NCBI GenBank assembly: GCA_946478635.1
Contig: CAMLCX010000277.1
Location: forward strand, 1 to 6,650
Length of the DNA: 6,650 nucleotides
Origin: an uncultured Pseudomonadota bacterium
Lineage (GTDB): Bacteria > Desulfobacterota_B > Binatia > UBA9968
Direction: 5' to 3'
Positions 5,670-6,650 of this stretch are shown one piece after another. Numbering within the stretch: position 1 is the stretch's first letter; the number at the start of each line of letters is the position of its first letter. A model generated the notes under the pieces. That model worked only from the letters and a program-made list of their open reading frames with translations, was not told the DNA's origin and did not search any database. The position numbers were made by a program, and so were the translations under genes.

Positions 5670-6650
5670 ATGAGCGCCGTTCAAAGTCCGCTGTTCGAGC
5701 CGGTATTGTGGGAGTCTAACGGTTTCAAGATCCTCGACGAACTGCAAATCCCCGATAAGGTCGAATATTTGGAAGTCAAGGAGGTAGGTCAAGCGCTGGC
5801 AGCGGTGCGCGAGATGAATACGCGCGCTTTCGGCCAGGTGCTGACTTTTCTTTACAGCGGCGCGCTATTGGCTCAACGCCATCCTAATAACGACGCTGCA
5901 GCGTTGCGCCAGCGCTTAGCTGAAATGACGCAGCAGTTTTGCGACGCTCGGCCGACCTTCGATTTTGGCAGCCTGGGTTCTTTTTTCGAAGAATGGCTTG
6001 ACAAGTTGCCGCCGGATAGCGATCCAAGGGAGTCGATCACCGGGAGCGCGCGAGAGTTGGGCCGACAAATCGTCCGCGGACGCGTGGCGCGCGCAAAACT
6101 GGCGGCTTCGATCTTGCCCGAGCGTGCGCGCGTGCTGACGCATTGCAACGTGAGCGGCGAACTGGTGGCGATTGCACAGCATTGCAAACAGTTGGGCAAA
6201 GAACTTTCGGTGATCGCAACGGAAACGCGACCCTATCTGCAGGGCGTCCGTTTAACCGCCTGGGAACTCGCCAACGCGGGAGTGCCGGTGTCAGTCATTC
6301 CGGATGCCGCCGTGGCCCAGGTGATGGAACAAGGCGAGGTCAACGCGGTGATCGTCGGCGCGGATCGAGCGGCGCAAAACGGCGACATCATAAATAAGGT
6401 CGGCACCTATCCGTTGGCTCTCATGGCAAAAGAGTATGGGGTGCCATTTTACACGTTGGTTCAGGATCCGCGCTCGTTGGCGACCGGGGATGAAGTACCT
6501 ATCGAGGAGCGGCCGGTGGCTGAGCTGCTAACATTTCAAGGAAAGTCGCTGCTCGCTTCGAGTAGTCAAGATTTGGATGTGCGATACCCTGCCTTTGACG
6601 TGACGCCGGCGGTTCTGATTGCTCATCTTATCGGGTTCGATGCTATTTAC
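5670..6650 (+). CDS. MtnA/eIF2B-like sugar-1-phosphate isomerase, 3' end outside the window
   Basis: From ATG 5670 the frame stays open to the window edge (327 residues; MtnA is about 350, so little is missing). The C-terminal half is clearly S-methyl-5-thioribose-1-phosphate isomerase-like: catalytic Cys C159 (LTHCNVSG), TETRPYLQGVRLTAWEL (184-200), D232 in VGADRAAQNGD, N242-K-VGTYPLA, GDEVPIEERP (273-282) and YPAFDVTPAVLI. The N-terminal half follows MtnA (KILDELQIPDKVEYLE, R94-P-T), but the RGAPAIG loop is replaced by R52-AFGQVL. The stretch from the catalytic Cys to ETRP is about seven residues shorter than in Bacillus MtnA, nearer to ribose-1,5-bisphosphate isomerase and eIF2B relatives. 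The expected chemistry is aldose-1-phosphate to ketose-1-phosphate. It would act directly on the product of the phosphorylase upstream. I withhold the mtnA symbol because the altered loops may mean a different sugar. A weak GAG precedes the ATG. Confidence 0.85.
   Translation, partial: MSAVQSPLFEPVLWESNGFKILDELQIPDKVEYLEVKEVGQALAAVREMNTRAFGQVLTFLYSGALLAQRHPNNDAAALRQRLAEMTQQFCDARPTFDFGSLGSFFEEWLDKLPPDSDPRESITGSARELGRQIVRGRVARAKLAASILPERARVLTHCNVSGELVAIAQHCKQLGKELSVIATETRPYLQGVRLTAWELANAGVPVSVIPDAAVAQVMEQGEVNAVIVGADRAAQNGDIINKVGTYPLALMAKEYGVPFYTLVQDPRSLATGDEVPIEERPVAELLTFQGKSLLASSSQDLDVRYPAFDVTPAVLIAHLIGFDAIY

Overview
This looks like chromosomal DNA from an uncultured, moderately GC-rich Gram-negative-type bacterium. 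The gene density is high, the intergenic gaps are short, sigma70-like promoters are visible, and there is a periplasmic D,D-carboxypeptidase with a C-terminal SPOR domain. The mix of genes (small CxxC protein, DacF/SPOR, HdrD/GlcF-type Fe-S oxidoreductase) fits a soil or sediment lineage such as Desulfobacterota/Binatota. That assignment is a low-confidence guess from gene style. There is no rRNA, tRNA, CRISPR array, transposase or phage gene.

Layout. (1) 3-650: the 3' end of a gene whose start lies outside the window, with a Pro/Ala-rich linker and a C-terminal OB-fold-like domain. It is followed after 27 bases by a 59-residue protein with two CxxC knuckles. (2) 651-2051: a gap with a weak hairpin and a candidate promoter, then a secreted DacF-type D-Ala-D-Ala carboxypeptidase with a SPOR domain. 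Its start is probably upstream of the first obvious TTG. (3) 2070-2804, minus strand: a metallo-beta-lactamase-fold hydrolase of RNase Z-like type, convergent with dacF and divergent from (4) 2893-3381, a MarR-family regulator. The short region between genes 3 and 4 can be read as two face-to-face promoters sharing one 30-base AT-rich segment. (5) 3382-3628: a 247-base non-coding gap. (6) 3629 to the right edge: a strong promoter drives three tightly spaced genes. These are a two-cluster Fe-S protein with two cysteine-rich (CCG) domains, an NP-I-family nucleoside phosphorylase, and an MtnA/eIF2B-like sugar-1-phosphate isomerase that runs off the window.

How the genes may work together. The phosphorylase followed by an MtnA-like isomerase is the logic of 5'-methylthioadenosine or 5'-deoxyadenosine salvage: nucleoside to (thio/deoxy)ribose-1-phosphate to (thio/deoxy)ribulose-1-phosphate. 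Both enzymes, however, depart from their families at positions that contact the sugar or phosphate. The phosphorylase lacks the usual Glu of the Met-Glu ribose motif and the His that contacts the 5'-hydroxyl. The isomerase lacks the RGAPAIG loop and has a shortened segment after its catalytic Cys. The pair, joined in one operon to an Fe-S electron-transfer/oxidoreductase subunit with no visible flavoprotein partner, is the most interesting part of the window and may be a variant nucleoside-salvage pathway.
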